DNA of 64,000 nucleotides from Nectonema munidae. Lineage: Eukaryota; Nematomorpha; Nectonematoida; Nectonematidae. Of this stretch, positions 14,801 to 26,916 are shown in pieces. The notes below the pieces were generated by a model. The model saw nothing but the letters and a program-made list of their open reading frames with translations. It searched no databases and had not been told where the DNA came from. Positions within the stretch are counted from its first letter, which is position 1. The number at the start of each line of letters is the position of its first letter. Where the stretch lies: positions 1,364,001 to 1,428,000 of the forward strand of contig JAUIRK010001041.1 in assembly GCA_030549495.1 (NCBI GenBank), in the 5' to 3' direction. The position numbers and the translations under genes are program-made.

Positions 14801-15165
14801 TAATTAAAAAAAAATTTTAACTAAGAACATCCTTTTTAGATTAACAAGGTATTTATGCAAATTAATTAATTATTATCAATGAATATAAACTTAATTTTTT
14901 CAATTACATTTTGATAAATTTTTATTATATTCTTGGGAACGCAGATACCCTTTTTGAGAAGGGATCCAGGGTTCTCAGAAAAGAATCACTATCACAACAA
15001 AAAATAAAAGTCATGAAAAATAAAAAAAATCAATCAATATTTTTTGATGTACAACAATTTAAAAATGAAGATGCCTCAATTGATCTAGTGTAATATATAC
15101 ACGTTTTGAATTTCATTATATAATGTTGTTCGAGTAAGTAATGAAAGGATCGAATATATTTTTTC
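11851..15165. other. AT-rich stretch, no supported gene
   Basis: Apart from a GC-richer patch at about 12.03-12.26 kb, listed separately, nothing is recognisable. The rest is AT-rich with homopolymer runs. Confidence 0.45.
12059..12247 (-). other. GC-richer patch with a coding-like minus-strand frame
   Basis: About 190 bp whose base composition differs from the AT-rich surroundings, with a 62-codon minus-strand frame that includes ETKFIALEQRIRQRANNA. It could be a first exon with a CpG-rich leader, or transposon debris. No splice partner, domain or homologue is recognised, so it is not called as a gene. Confidence 0.15.
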
Positions 15166-15292
15166 TTAACCTTTTCAGTCACAATTGGTGACTAATTACC
15201 CACGCATAATCAAGGCAAAGTTATATAAAATATTCATTCAAAAAGGAAAGTAGACCATTCATTTTCGAAATCCAATTCCTGAAAGGGTGAAC
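15166..15292 (+). mobile_element. TTAA-type MITE, copy B (diverged)
   Basis: Left end TTAACCTTTTCAGTCACA. Right end TTCCTGAAAGGGTGAA is its imperfect inverse, with the final TTAA mutated to TGAA. The interior TTCATTCAAAAAGGAAAGTAGA resembles TTCATTGAAAAAAGCAGACG of the 34132 copy. It is the most diverged of the five family members seen, and is called on length, ends and interior order together. Confidence 0.45.
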
Positions 15293-17928
15293 AAGCACGT
15301 TCTCTCTAAAACTACTCGTTGGTTTAATTTTTTCAATGAGTTTCTGAATACCTTAGAGCTGCCTATTTTTATTTTATGTGTCACTGATGTCAGATTGGTC
15401 CCTAAATCGTTAAAAGTATATTAAATAACAAAAAGATGACAAATATATTTTTAAAGAAATGCTAAATCAATAAAATCAATATTTTATAATGTATATTCAT
15501 ATATAATTATTACAGCTGTTTGATTCATGGACTATGGCATCAGGGCTGGATCAATAAAATATTTACTCCCAGGGGATCATTTTCTAAGATAATTTTTTTC
15601 TTTTGAATATACCAAGGGTTTATTCAGAGTATTACTACACACGGATTATTTACACATAGCATCTCATAGATCTAAAGGCAAAAAAACAAAGATAAACTGA
15701 TTGAACTATAAGCTGATGCTTTCAATAACTCTTTCCCCCGCCCACATTAAATTCGCCAGTATTACACTTGACACGACTTCAAAACGGACATTGCGTTGAA
15801 CATTTAAAAAAAAATATAAAATAAATATTTAGCATTTTTAGATATAAGGAATCTATTAAATTATATAGCCAATGTAATCGGGCAACTTATAACTAAATTG
15901 ACTATTTTATACATTTATACAAAAATAATTGTCCAAAAAAATAATTTTTTATAATAAACTTTTGAAAAAATTAATATGTTGAATTTTTTTTTTAAAAATT
16001 AAACAGATTCCATTTATTTTGGAGGTCACCGTCAAGCGGAAGGGATCCATTTAGGGAAAAATTATAGTTTTGACGGATAATTGCCACAAAATAAACAATC
16101 AACAATACATTTTCAATCTTGCATCCTTTCTTCATACTTTTATGCAAAAACAAAACCATAATTTCATCGGACATGACTTTTTAGTTAAATCAACTTGAAT
16201 CGAATAAAATTCTTCATTTTAAACAAGATGTTGTTTTTATCTTAGGCATTTTAAAAAATGATAAATTACCTTGCTTTTTGAAAGTTTAGAATTCATTTGC
16301 AAAGTGGCACTATGACATTTCATGTGCGAACAATTAGTTAAATGGACGAGGATAAATTGGTCAAGCGTAGTTTCTATCAAACTATTTTTTGTTAAACATT
16401 CATTGGATTAAATAGTAATCTACAAATTAATAACTATTTAATTAACGGATAAAACGTTAATTACTAACAAATTAATTCATTTTAAATAACTAATAATATA
16501 GTTCAAACAACCCCATATGATCGAAAATTCATTAATAAAATGGAGTATTAACGTGGATTCAAGAGGTTTAACCAAAAAAATCAACATTACATTACAAATT
16601 ACAAAAAAATGAGTAATAATTTAGTATTTACCGTTTTGCCTAAAAAAAATGTCAAATAAAGCGTTAAAAAGCGAAATTTGCGACACGCTTAGACAAAAAG
16701 AATGAAAAGTGTCAAGTTATTATTAATCTTCATCTTTTCATCTTCATATCATCATGCCCATGTTGTTGACAGAGAGGGAAAGAAAAAATGTCGAGAAAAA
16801 TGACAACGAAATAATAATAATAATACATTTGCTTGAAAGAACAGAAAAGGAACAACGAACACACGACAACGCATAATATTGCATGTCATAAATACACCTA
16901 TAAGATCGCTCGTGTTATCTCCATCTCCCTCCCTTGCTTTGTCCTGCGCATAATACACACATGCTGTTTTATAATAAATATAAAATCCAATGGCTTATAT
17001 ACTCTGTGCAAGCGCAAGGAATATGCCATACTTGAAGAAGGGGCATCATAACACTTTTACACATTTGAAGAAATCTTTCGGGATTAAACGTGGATTTACA
17101 AGCTTTTATGGTATTAGGAGGCATCAAGTATAATTATAAGTATTGCCTACCACCTACTCCTGTGCTCCTGTTATCAAACTGAATTACTTGTACACATAGT
17201 GGATTACATCTTTTGATCATAGACGCAAGCACTATGTATTTAAAATAATATGAATGTACTGTAGTAGTAGTAGTGCATAATATGTGTGTTGCGAGAAGAG
17301 GTTGAGGGTTTTGCATGTTTTCACAAGAAAATTTATTGTAGTTGAGTTAAAAGTTTAATTATATAGATATCCTTTTTATTATACTCATACAGCATCATAA
17401 AACCTTCTTGGAACTTCTTGAACTATTGCACTATATCTGATCATGGCAAGCGTTGATCTTGGATCCACAGCCATTTAACACAAATGAGAGGAATTCCAAT
17501 TTTGCGAAATTGCGATTTCTTAGTTTCCATTTTATCGCCATGAGAAAAATTATATTTTTCAGCGCATATATTTTTATATTAGAGTTATATTGTATATCCG
17601 CTTTCTAATATATTAAATCCTATTGTCTTCTTCATCCACGGACCATTTAAATTTTAACATCCGCAATAACATTCGCTTCCGCAATTTTCAAATATATATT
17701 TCTTTTTTCTTTCTATATAATGCAAAGTTTTTTCTCGGAATTTTTCAGGAGTCATAGATATATGACGTCGCCCAAAAAATTTTCAAATTTTGCCCCCCTC
17801 CCTCCTTGTCTAAGTGCATCCAAAGTAAAAAGTTGGTATATATTTTTACTGATTCAGTTGATAATAAAATAATTTGAACCATATGTAAAACAATATTAAA
17901 TGAAATTTTATTTTAATCTTTTAAAAAC
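15293..17928. other. AT-rich stretch, nothing recognised
   Basis: No supported gene or repeat family. Short open frames near 16.7-17.3 kb lie on both strands of the same DNA and carry no motif. Confidence 0.45.
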
Positions 17929-18451
17929 CACTGGCGGATTTAAAGGGGGCGAAATTGGCGTATGCCCCCGCTAAAATTGCATTGCCAATTGCTTGAAAAT
18001 TTTTCTTGATCTAATTCTTTTCGTAGAACTCAAATATTATGATGATTTCTGCAACTCGTTTTTTAGATTCAATCTTTCTCTAAAGTGAGAAGCCCTAAAA
18101 AGTTTTTTATGTTTCAATCGTAGTTAAGTGTGACACTTATTACTTTTATATTATCCAATTTTTTTGTAAATTTATTATTTAAACACATCAAGTTTTACCA
18201 CATCAATTCACTTCTTAGTTATTACTTAATCTAGTTACATTAATAAACTTATAATTTTTTGATATATTATTATGATACTCTAAATTTTATGATAAAAAGT
18301 CAATTTTCACTTTTTATTAAACTATTACCCAAAATATGATAAAAATAGCTTAAAAATTTTGATAAAGCTTAAATTTATATTCTTAAAATTTGATTTTAGT
18401 TTAGTAAAATCCGCCCGCCCTCCCTAATGCCAATTTCTAGATCCGCCCCTC
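17929..18451. mobile_element. Non-autonomous element with CACTGGCGGATTTA ends
   Basis: The left end CACTGGCGGATTTAAAGGGG is followed by CGAAATTGGC. The right end reads, inverted, AGGGGCGGATCTAGAAATTGGC. Both arms therefore share GGCGGAT(T/C)TA and AAATTGGC in order. Length ~520 bp, with no transposase coding. AAAAC occurs just outside both edges and may be a decayed target duplication. The termini look hAT-like, but the superfamily is not certain. Confidence 0.6.
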
Positions 18452-19376
18452 AAAACTCTACAAAGTTTTGAAAAACTAGGCCAAAATTTATCCAATTTTT
18501 AATTTTTCAAAGTATATTTTTCCTTCTACTAGAAGTTTTGGTGACTGTTTTCACATATCATCATCATCCGGTGAGAATAATGAGTGGGGGTAGACCTGTA
18601 AAAAATTCCAATTTAAGTAAGTCCATTCCTCATAATATCCAAACAAGTACTAGACTAGACCGTCTATAATTTGAATCGAACCCAATGGGATCATAATATC
18701 TACGGTCTTGTTTGCACCCGATTACAGAACGACCTGACCGAAATGAATCACTAGGATATGAATCGCACCGTGAACAGGTATAGGTGAGGGTGTGGATCGA
18801 AAATAGGGGGTTTTGCGGCTCCGGAATCCTAATGATAAAATTATTTTTAAATATGAAAAATTAATTAATTAAAAGACAGCAATTTAGAAATCGATAAATT
18901 AGTAATCGGTAGACCCGACATTGATCTATTTCATATTGAGAAATAAAAATCATATTATTATTCTTGTATGATTAAACGTTTTATACATTTTTAAAGATAA
19001 TTAAAAATTTTAGATTTTTATGAACATGCTATTAAAAGTTTCAAAAAAATTTTTTTTTTAATTTAAAATCTAAATTTCTGATTAATTTCATTTTTTTCAA
19101 ATTAAAGAAAAAATGGATTCTCTATTTTCGTTTTCGAATGTTGGATTACCGAATGTGAATGAATTTATAAAGGAATTATTTCGTTTCAAAAGTTCAGGAT
19201 TATTTAAGTCGCGATCATATTATTTTATTATGAACAGACACAAAATTCTACCAGTTAACAATGGCTTTTCTTATACCTCACGATTCTTTTTCCATCAAGT
19301 GTCGTAGTGCGCAAAAGAAAAGTCATCGCGTTTATGATAGACACAGCCTTAATGCTAGCTATAAAGAGCGTTCTAT

Positions 19377-19388
19377 CCCCCCCCCCCC
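19377..19388. repeat. Poly-C run (C12)
   Basis: Twelve C in a row in otherwise AT-rich DNA. Length is error-prone in most sequencing. Confidence 0.85.
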
Positions 19389-22010
19389 TCTTCCCATCAC
19401 GACCTCTTTCAAAGGTTTAGCTATATAATTTTAATAAACTTTTGGCAGTATAAACCTCGTGAATCTCGAGACAAACGAACCAGCTTTTTTATTTTCCATT
19501 GTTCATTTGAAACTTACTTTTACTAAATTAAAATGTAAAAAAAATTAAAAAACAACAAAATATTACTTCACAAAAAAAGTGATTTGTCTTTTTTTGTATT
19601 TAGAAATCAGAATCAAATAAAGTAGATAAGAATAACAGTATATTTATCTCCACAAAGATGGAAAGAAATGCAACCTGTTTTATGAAATGAACTTTTGGTG
19701 GTGATTGTGTTTGTAAATGTCGTATAGTAAAAAGTGAAAAGGTATGGTAAAAGTAAGTGCGATATATTGTATAGATCTAGTTATATAATAATTTATAGCT
19801 GTACGGGTAGAAAATTTTTTTTTAATTTAAAATCATATTAATTAAGTTCTCAACATTACTAATAGGACTTCATTTGACTAATCAGTTGAGAAGTGCAATA
19901 AAATTTAACAATTTATATTTAGTCATGAGTGCCCCCATGAGTGCGTTAGTGATATCGATGAGATAGACTAGTAACTTTAGCTTCATCAATCTTCTTTTGC
20001 CAGCACGACTCTACCATTTTAGTTCATAACTCGTTCTATTTTTATATTTTTATGATTACTACAAAATAAAAAACATTTGAAAACAGAACACGGATTTTCC
20101 TTTTTGAAGTAAAATTGAAAAATATTGAGATAACACAAATAGTTTTGGAAAATAATCTTTATTTGAACAATTAAAAATTTTTTGAAATAAAAAACATGAC
20201 TACAGAAAAATACTTTTTGTTCGGCGTGTAAAAAGTTTCTGTGCATTGAAAAAAGTTCTAATTGCTTCCATTATTTTAATTTTTAATGATTTTTTGAATT
20301 ATTTTCAATATAATTTTCTAAAATTTTTTCTACAATCTCCAATTTTCCAAAACTATATTAGCTAAAATTATATTGTTTTGTAAGAGAGTATAGAAATATA
20401 ATGTAATGCCATGGGCAAATAGTTGTTTGTTTGTGTTACGAAACATTTCATGTGTGAGAGAAAGAGGTAAAAAAGGCGTTTATAAAGGAAGATCAACTGA
20501 AAAACTGTGTTCAAAATGTTTTTCGCCAGCAGCAATACTATTTAAAATTGGAGTAGCTTGTCATGAAGGTTTATTGATTGCTTTTTTTTATTTTGAAAAA
20601 ATTCACCCTTCATCTATTATAAAGAAAATATAAGGGCAACACAATTTTTTTATCTTAATTTAAATCGAGAACTTTAATAAATTTTTCTAAGCCTTAGTCT
20701 TCTAGCTAGCTTTTCTAGCCTTAGTCTACTAGTTTTGAAACTATTTTAATTTTTATGGGTTATACCTTTTATATCTTTAAAAAATTCGAATAAAACGAAA
20801 ATTTCCTTATACTGCTTTTCCAGTTTTTGAGAGATAAGGTTATTGAACTCAGGTTAACCAAATTTGTTTAGGATTTAACCTTCAATATGTTTTATCAAAA
20901 AAACATTTTTTATTACTCCAAATCAAAAATTGTTACAAAAACTATATTTCAAGAGGAACTGTTTATTTTGACTGCTAAAATATTATCATTTTAAAGCCCA
21001 ATGCTTAAACTTTTAACTTTTACAATATATTTTAAATTTTTTTTCAAATGATTTGTAAGATATATATAAAAAATGCCTGAAAGTATTAGGAAAAAACAGA
21101 ACAAATTTCCCTAAATTTTGAAAAATAAATTGAAGAAGTGGATTCGACCCCCTATACTGAAAAAGGGCCAAAATTATCCTAATATAATATCGAAAATCTT
21201 CATATTTCATCCTCATAAGTCTTCGTTCAATACTACAATGAATACGCATTTACATAAAATATTTCTATAGTGGAATTATGCACATTAAAAAACAAATAAA
21301 AATTCTGCTTGATTATTATACTTAATTAAAAATATTGATAGTTTTATCTCTTCTGATCTTATCAGTTTGAGTCTGTCGGTTTGAATTTTTCATTGCCCCT
21401 TATGAACTATTAAATTCCCCCAAAGGTAAAAATTCTCTCTTTGTTTACAACTAAAGTTCTAATTTTTCTTATTTAGGCGCATCGCTCGTTCAAACTCTTA
21501 TAACAAATGTAAAACGTTTAAATTCTAGCCGGAACAATCAAAAATTATCATACAAGATCTCTCTGTTTTTTTCAAAAAACAAAATTTCATATATTCAATA
21601 ATTTTATTTAAATATTCAATATATTTTTTTAGTTTCTCAGAATCGAATAGAAGAATATAATATTCCTCTAGACAGATCCAGATGACAGAAATATTGGATT
21701 AAAATCAAAATTTTCCCTAAATAAGTTTTTTGACTACATATATATATCTAAATTTATTTTACTTAAACTATAATTCTTTTACGCTTAATCATATAAGTAT
21801 AGTTTTTTCTTATTTAATTTTTTGTTTTTTTTTCTAGTTAAAATGAAAAATGGAGGATTTGCCCCATTTTTTTGATAAAAAGATAAAAATAATAAAATTT
21901 TCAAAAAATAAAGATACTATTTATTACCATATTAATTTTCAAGTATATTTTGATTTTTATGCCATAAATTTGCCTATGTTTATAATTACTAATATTTCCT
22001 TATATTGTAT

Positions 22011-22030
22011 CAGTGGCGTATCCAAAAAAA
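22011..22030. mobile_element. Solo transposon end (CAGTGGCGTATCCA)
   Basis: Matches the start of the CAGTGG(T/C)GTAG(C/T)CA elements at 39240 and 48687. No inverted partner is seen downstream, so this is probably a truncated copy. Confidence 0.3.
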
Positions 22031-23542
22031 CTATTAATCTAAAAGATGAAAAATTATTTATTTTAAAATTATAAGATTGTTCTTTACTATATTCAGTTTT
22101 CATAACTTGATTAGTTAAGTATACATAGGGTTGCCAGATGTTCATGGTTTTTTGACTTAACTTAACAACGAAATAACGAAGGATTTATAAAAATTCCTAT
22201 TTTTCATTCGATAATGATCTATGTCGAAAGAAGGAGTAAAATTTCGCTCCAAATATGGTTTGTTGTCGGTTTTTTAGTAAGCTCATCTTTTACTTTTAAA
22301 GAATTTTTTATATTGATTGTTTTTGTAAGATTCAAATTTTTGTTATTGCCTTTTTTCAATTCCATTTTTTCCCTATTTTATAAGGTCAAAATCTTGCATG
22401 CCTAAGTACGTAATGAACTTTATTATTATGTACTTAGAATATAATTAGTATCATGTAAAAAACATTTGTTGCTATTTTACCTTTCATGTTATAAATTGAA
22501 TATTTCCTTTTTAAAAAATAAAATTTGAAATTTTGCATCAGAAAGAGAGGCTCTTTTAGTTCTCACTTTCTTAGGATATTTTTTTTCATTAAAAATAAAT
22601 GCTAAAATCCAGTTACCTGAAAGGAATGACTGTTGAATTTTATGAACAAATCCAGCAAAATTTCTAATCCTAAATAGCAGCATCTATCATCAAATTCTTC
22701 AAACTCTATTATATTATTAAAAAATCATCCAGGGTTCTCTTCACTGATGCCGTTTTTTTCATAAGACCATTGTTTCATGGTTCCTCAATTAAAATTTCGA
22801 TTATTGATTTCTATGATTAACTTTTATAGATATATGAGTTTATCTTAAAAGTTTAACAGTTAACAGATATTCAAACTTAATTAATTTACGGATTAAAGCT
22901 TTCATCCTCATCTCTGATTTAATGTAGTTTAAGAAGGAACTGATGTTTTTATATTAAAATATAGCATCCAAATTCATCGGTTTTTTTTTGAATACTTATA
23001 TTAAAACTTTTTTGAATAAATTTTAATTAGATATCCAGCACTTCTATATTGGATCTACACTTTTCGATTTACTTTATATGATATTTAGACAATAAAGTTT
23101 TTAAGTTTTTTTTTCTAAGGAAACTTCATATGTGATTCTTTATAATCTTATGCTTCATACAAGTATTTAGGTTTTGTTTTCAACGTTCAAATAAGATTAG
23201 TTCAAGCTTTTCTTGTTTTTACTATGTAATTTCAGCAATAATCTTTAATTTCAATATTCTATTTCATTTTTTTAAGGTTGTTGATGCACGAATTTATAAA
23301 GTTGTTTTTTCGGTAATGAATTTTGATTATTTCTTTCTTTTTTTTTGGATTCATGTGTTTAAACAAAAATACATACAGAATAAGTATTAATCTTCATGAA
23401 ATTATTGAAACAGCATCATTAGTTTGATACTTTCCTTTTATAAAAGCTCGTTGAAAATGACCAGCATATAAATTAGTCTTCAAAAACGTTGGTCTTTTAA
23501 CCCTATTCATGAAGGACTATTTTTATTTCCTCAGTTACGTGA

Positions 23543-23554
23543 GGGGGGGGGGGG
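23543..23554. repeat. Poly-G run (G12)
   Basis: Twelve G in a row following TTACGTGA. Simple homopolymer. Confidence 0.85.
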
Positions 23555-26149
23555 CTATTAGTGTTATTTTGGCCTGCCCTCCTTTTTCCAAAAATATAGA
23601 ATATTTTTATAAAATTATTGCGTTTTATATAAAATAACAATTATAAATAAGCAAAGCAAAAAGCCAATCTTTAAGTTATTCATAATACCAAACCAAACGT
23701 ATCTTGTAGAATAAGTATCTAATTTATGTAGTTTGTTTTAATTGCAAGCGAGTTAGTCTATCATCATTACTATAGAACCACATATTTTAAATGGGTTTTT
23801 TTAAAAACACATATGGCTATGGAATAAATTTCAATAACCATTTTTTAAGATCTAGTTTTTGAATTAAAATTTTTGTAGGTAAAATTATTTTCAAAATAAA
23901 TAAAGGTACTTCTATCTTGTCGGTGCTACACTATATTCTTAGTAGTGAAGGAAAAAAGAAAAAAGTGATATAGTGTGATACGACGATGAGAGAAGTGTGT
24001 GTGTCTTGTACCAACCTATATTGATTATATATGACTTATATATAGACACATAAGATTGCGAGTCAAAATGATTTATAGCCATAAGTTGCCGATATTTCAC
24101 AGCAACCATAATAATCCACAAAAATTTTCGAATGCAGCGTCGATGATGGCATTCATATTTTAGCGATCCCCGATTTGCAGTACGCTCATTTGATTTCCCT
24201 GTTTTTCTATTTAGTCAGAAATTGTGGAGAGATACAGAATTCTCATTGCCTTAATATCCTACCTGAAGCATCTTCATCAAAGTTTATACCTTCAAGGCTC
24301 CTTTCCAAAACTTCCTCCGAAAAAACTTTTAAGTACTTTTTAATTTAATAAAAAGCAAGCAAACTTTTTACTGGAATAAAACACAATTTTCTCCAAAATT
24401 TACGAAATTTTTTCAAACAAAATAAAAAATATTTTGTTAAATACAAGAAATTCTCGCGATGGAATTTAATTTCCAGAGTTTCAATTTTTTTTATATGAAA
24501 TTTTTATATCATTTAAATTCGTTCATATAAAAAATTAAAATTTCCGTAATTTTCATATTAAGTGCTCAAGAAGTTAAAAAACTAAATTTTAAAAATGTTT
24601 ATCCCGGAAATTAAATCTTGCGAATTTGTTTTCGAACCATAATTCTCGAAATTTTGAAAACAAATGTTCAAAGTGTGGCTGATGATATAGATAATAAACT
24701 GACTATACGTATCAATAAAGATAGAGCCTTTATGATCGAAAATCATGACACAAATTGAGTATTCAAGTGAATTTTACTTAAAAAAGGTATATGATACGTG
24801 TTAAACTAACTAAAGAGTCAACCAAAGAACGAAGGTGTGACTTTTTCCCTAAATAAAGCGAAATAGACGAGATCCAGTGACACCTGACATGTTTACCCGC
24901 TTTGCACTTGTGACGCAACATTTCAATTAATATGTCTGTTATGTTTTGTTTTTTCTCCCTTTATATTCTGACTTAGTGTTTATTCCCTTATAATTTGTGC
25001 AAAATATTTACTGCATCTTTTATTCTGGTATAAAAATGGAGTTTTCAAAATATAACACAAATATATTTTTCACTCCTTGACAATATGCTTCATACATTAT
25101 TATTTTTTTGATTGTATTGATATACAATCAATATCAATATAAATATTTCTAAAAATCCTATCATTGTTATATTAGTATTAAAACCAGGGCGGGGGTAAGA
25201 GGATTTTTAGGTTCAGGGAGTAAGTGTAAGATTAAAGAGTAAAGATGTATATTTGTTACTCCATCATTACCAATATTGATTGAATGCATGTATCTTATTT
25301 TTAAGAACTAACATGATTTGATTGAAATGTTGATATATTATGTTTTTTGCTTTTTGAGTATTAAATATATTTTCTAAATTGTTAGGTAATTTGCTTAGTT
25401 TCATTTAATTTAAGTTTTATCAGTTATTATCATATAATGTAACTAAACTCTTACATTTGGCTTGATAAAGACAATGATAAAATATTTTTTAGAGTAATTT
25501 TTTTACCGCGGAGTAATAGTAAGAGTAACATTGTAAAAAAATTTTTGTGTCGGAATAGGAGTAAGAATAATTCTAAAACTTCGGCTAGTCTCCATTCCTG
25601 ATTAAAATTACCTCGACAGAAGTTCAAAGTGGCAGCCATTTTCCTTATCTGGATTATTCATTACAATCTATAAAATATTGTTTCTCAGTGGTCACTATCT
25701 TTTTTTTATGATAGTAAATAAATTAAAAATGGCTTTTTTCATGAGTTTCCTCTCTTCTTCCCAAGCTTTTGAATATTTGTGCTAGTGTTGAGATCCGTAC
25801 TGGTGGTACCGCGATGTGAAATAATATCCCAGTTCCTTTTCTAATTTTTTTTGATTAAAATAGGAATCCAAATCCTATTAAATAAAAAATAAGCATTGAT
25901 TTAGATACAAAAATTCTTGTGCTTTTTTGGCAAAAAATCTAACAAATACAGAATCAAAAAGATTCGTCGGTATTTATTGGTTATCTTCCTCCCCACCACC
26001 ACTAAAAACAGTTTTTGCTTAACTTTATAAAAAAAATTACACTAAATTTTATATTAATTATTATTGTAACTGATTGAAAATAAAAAAAAATTTGTAAATA
26101 AAAAAAAATGAACTATATCTTTTAAAACAAAATAACAAACCCTAACCAA

Positions 26150-26390
26150 CTAGAGATATCTAAAACTAAGTAAATAGTTAATTGAAGCTCTTTAAATGTT
26201 TCATTACTTAATTGGTCAGCTAGTTAATTATTCTGTTAATTAAGCAGATAGCTAGTATGTTGTGTTGGTCAGTCAGTTAGGTAGTTGTTCGATTAACTAG
26301 CTCATTTAGTTAGTTGGAGAATTGTTAGACAGTGAGTTCATTGGTCAGTCAGGCAGTGTGTTCGTTAATTTGTTAGCTTTAACAAGTATT
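26150..26390. repeat. Degenerate tetranucleotide tract (GTTA/GTCA)
   Basis: About 240 bp in which TAGTTA, GTTAGTT, GGTCAGTCAG and similar 4-base-period words recur without an exact unit. It looks like an old tetranucleotide microsatellite that has decayed. It lies just upstream of the first recognised exon of the RPS6KC1-like gene. Confidence 0.65.
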
Positions 26391-26797
26391 CGTTTATTTT
26401 TATCCTCTAACAAATAAATATATCATCTTAATCACATGGCATGGTCATGTTGTTATATACTTTATAAAAATACAATTTTTTAGTGGCGACAGAAGGAAGA
26501 GATAACCAATAAGTATCCAAATTATTTTTCATTAAAAATTAGTAAGCGTAGATTCTATTTGATCATTTTTAAAGTAAAATTCGTGATCAGCCATAATAAT
26601 TGTCGTATACGCATAAAGTTTTACTTATGCATAATAACTCTCAATTATTCCAAAAATGCCATTTTTACCCAAATTCTAATTATTTGTACCTAGTTACTGA
26701 TCCATCTCCTCTAGAACCATCGAACTTGTGCTTTGTAAAGTATATGATATCTACGCTTCATCAATGAGATGTTTATTTGTTATTGATATTTATTTAG

Positions 26798-26916
26798 GTA
26801 AGCGCTTGTCCGAACCAGATATCCAAGTTCGAATAAGAGCGATTGAACAGTGTCTAAATTTTGCTCTTAATCTTCCTGCATTGTATAAATCCGCCAAGTT
26901 CAAAACGTTTTTAGAA
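26798..26916 (+). CDS. Exon: C-terminal part of PX domain
   Basis: Reads KRLSEPDIQVRIRAIEQC then LNFALNLPALYKSAKFKTFL. This matches the final helices of RPS6KC1-type PX domains (human: VIEERRQ...LLQFSANIPALYNSKQLEDFF). Acceptor TATTTAG at 26797, donor GT at 26917. It enters in phase 1 and leaves in phase 0. The preceding PX exon, with the phosphoinositide-binding Arg, is not recognised in the window. Confidence 0.85.

Larger units (their letters stand above)
18452..26149. other. Long AT-rich stretch without a supported gene
   Basis: Nearly 8 kb in which I find no conserved coding sequence on either strand. It includes homopolymer runs (C12 at 19377, G12 at 23543), a lone CAGTGGCGTATCCA transposon end at 22011, and a B-box-like TGAATCGAACC at 18672-18682 (minus sense). 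The missing 5' exons of the RPS6KC1-like gene could be here, but I could not recognise them. Confidence 0.45.

Noticed and set aside
16833-16930. YTYKIARVIS, resembling the start of an RPS6KC1-type PX domain (YTVYKVTARVVS)
   Set aside because: Short match, no good acceptor, the following residues do not continue the PX pattern, and it is 10 kb from the next exon.
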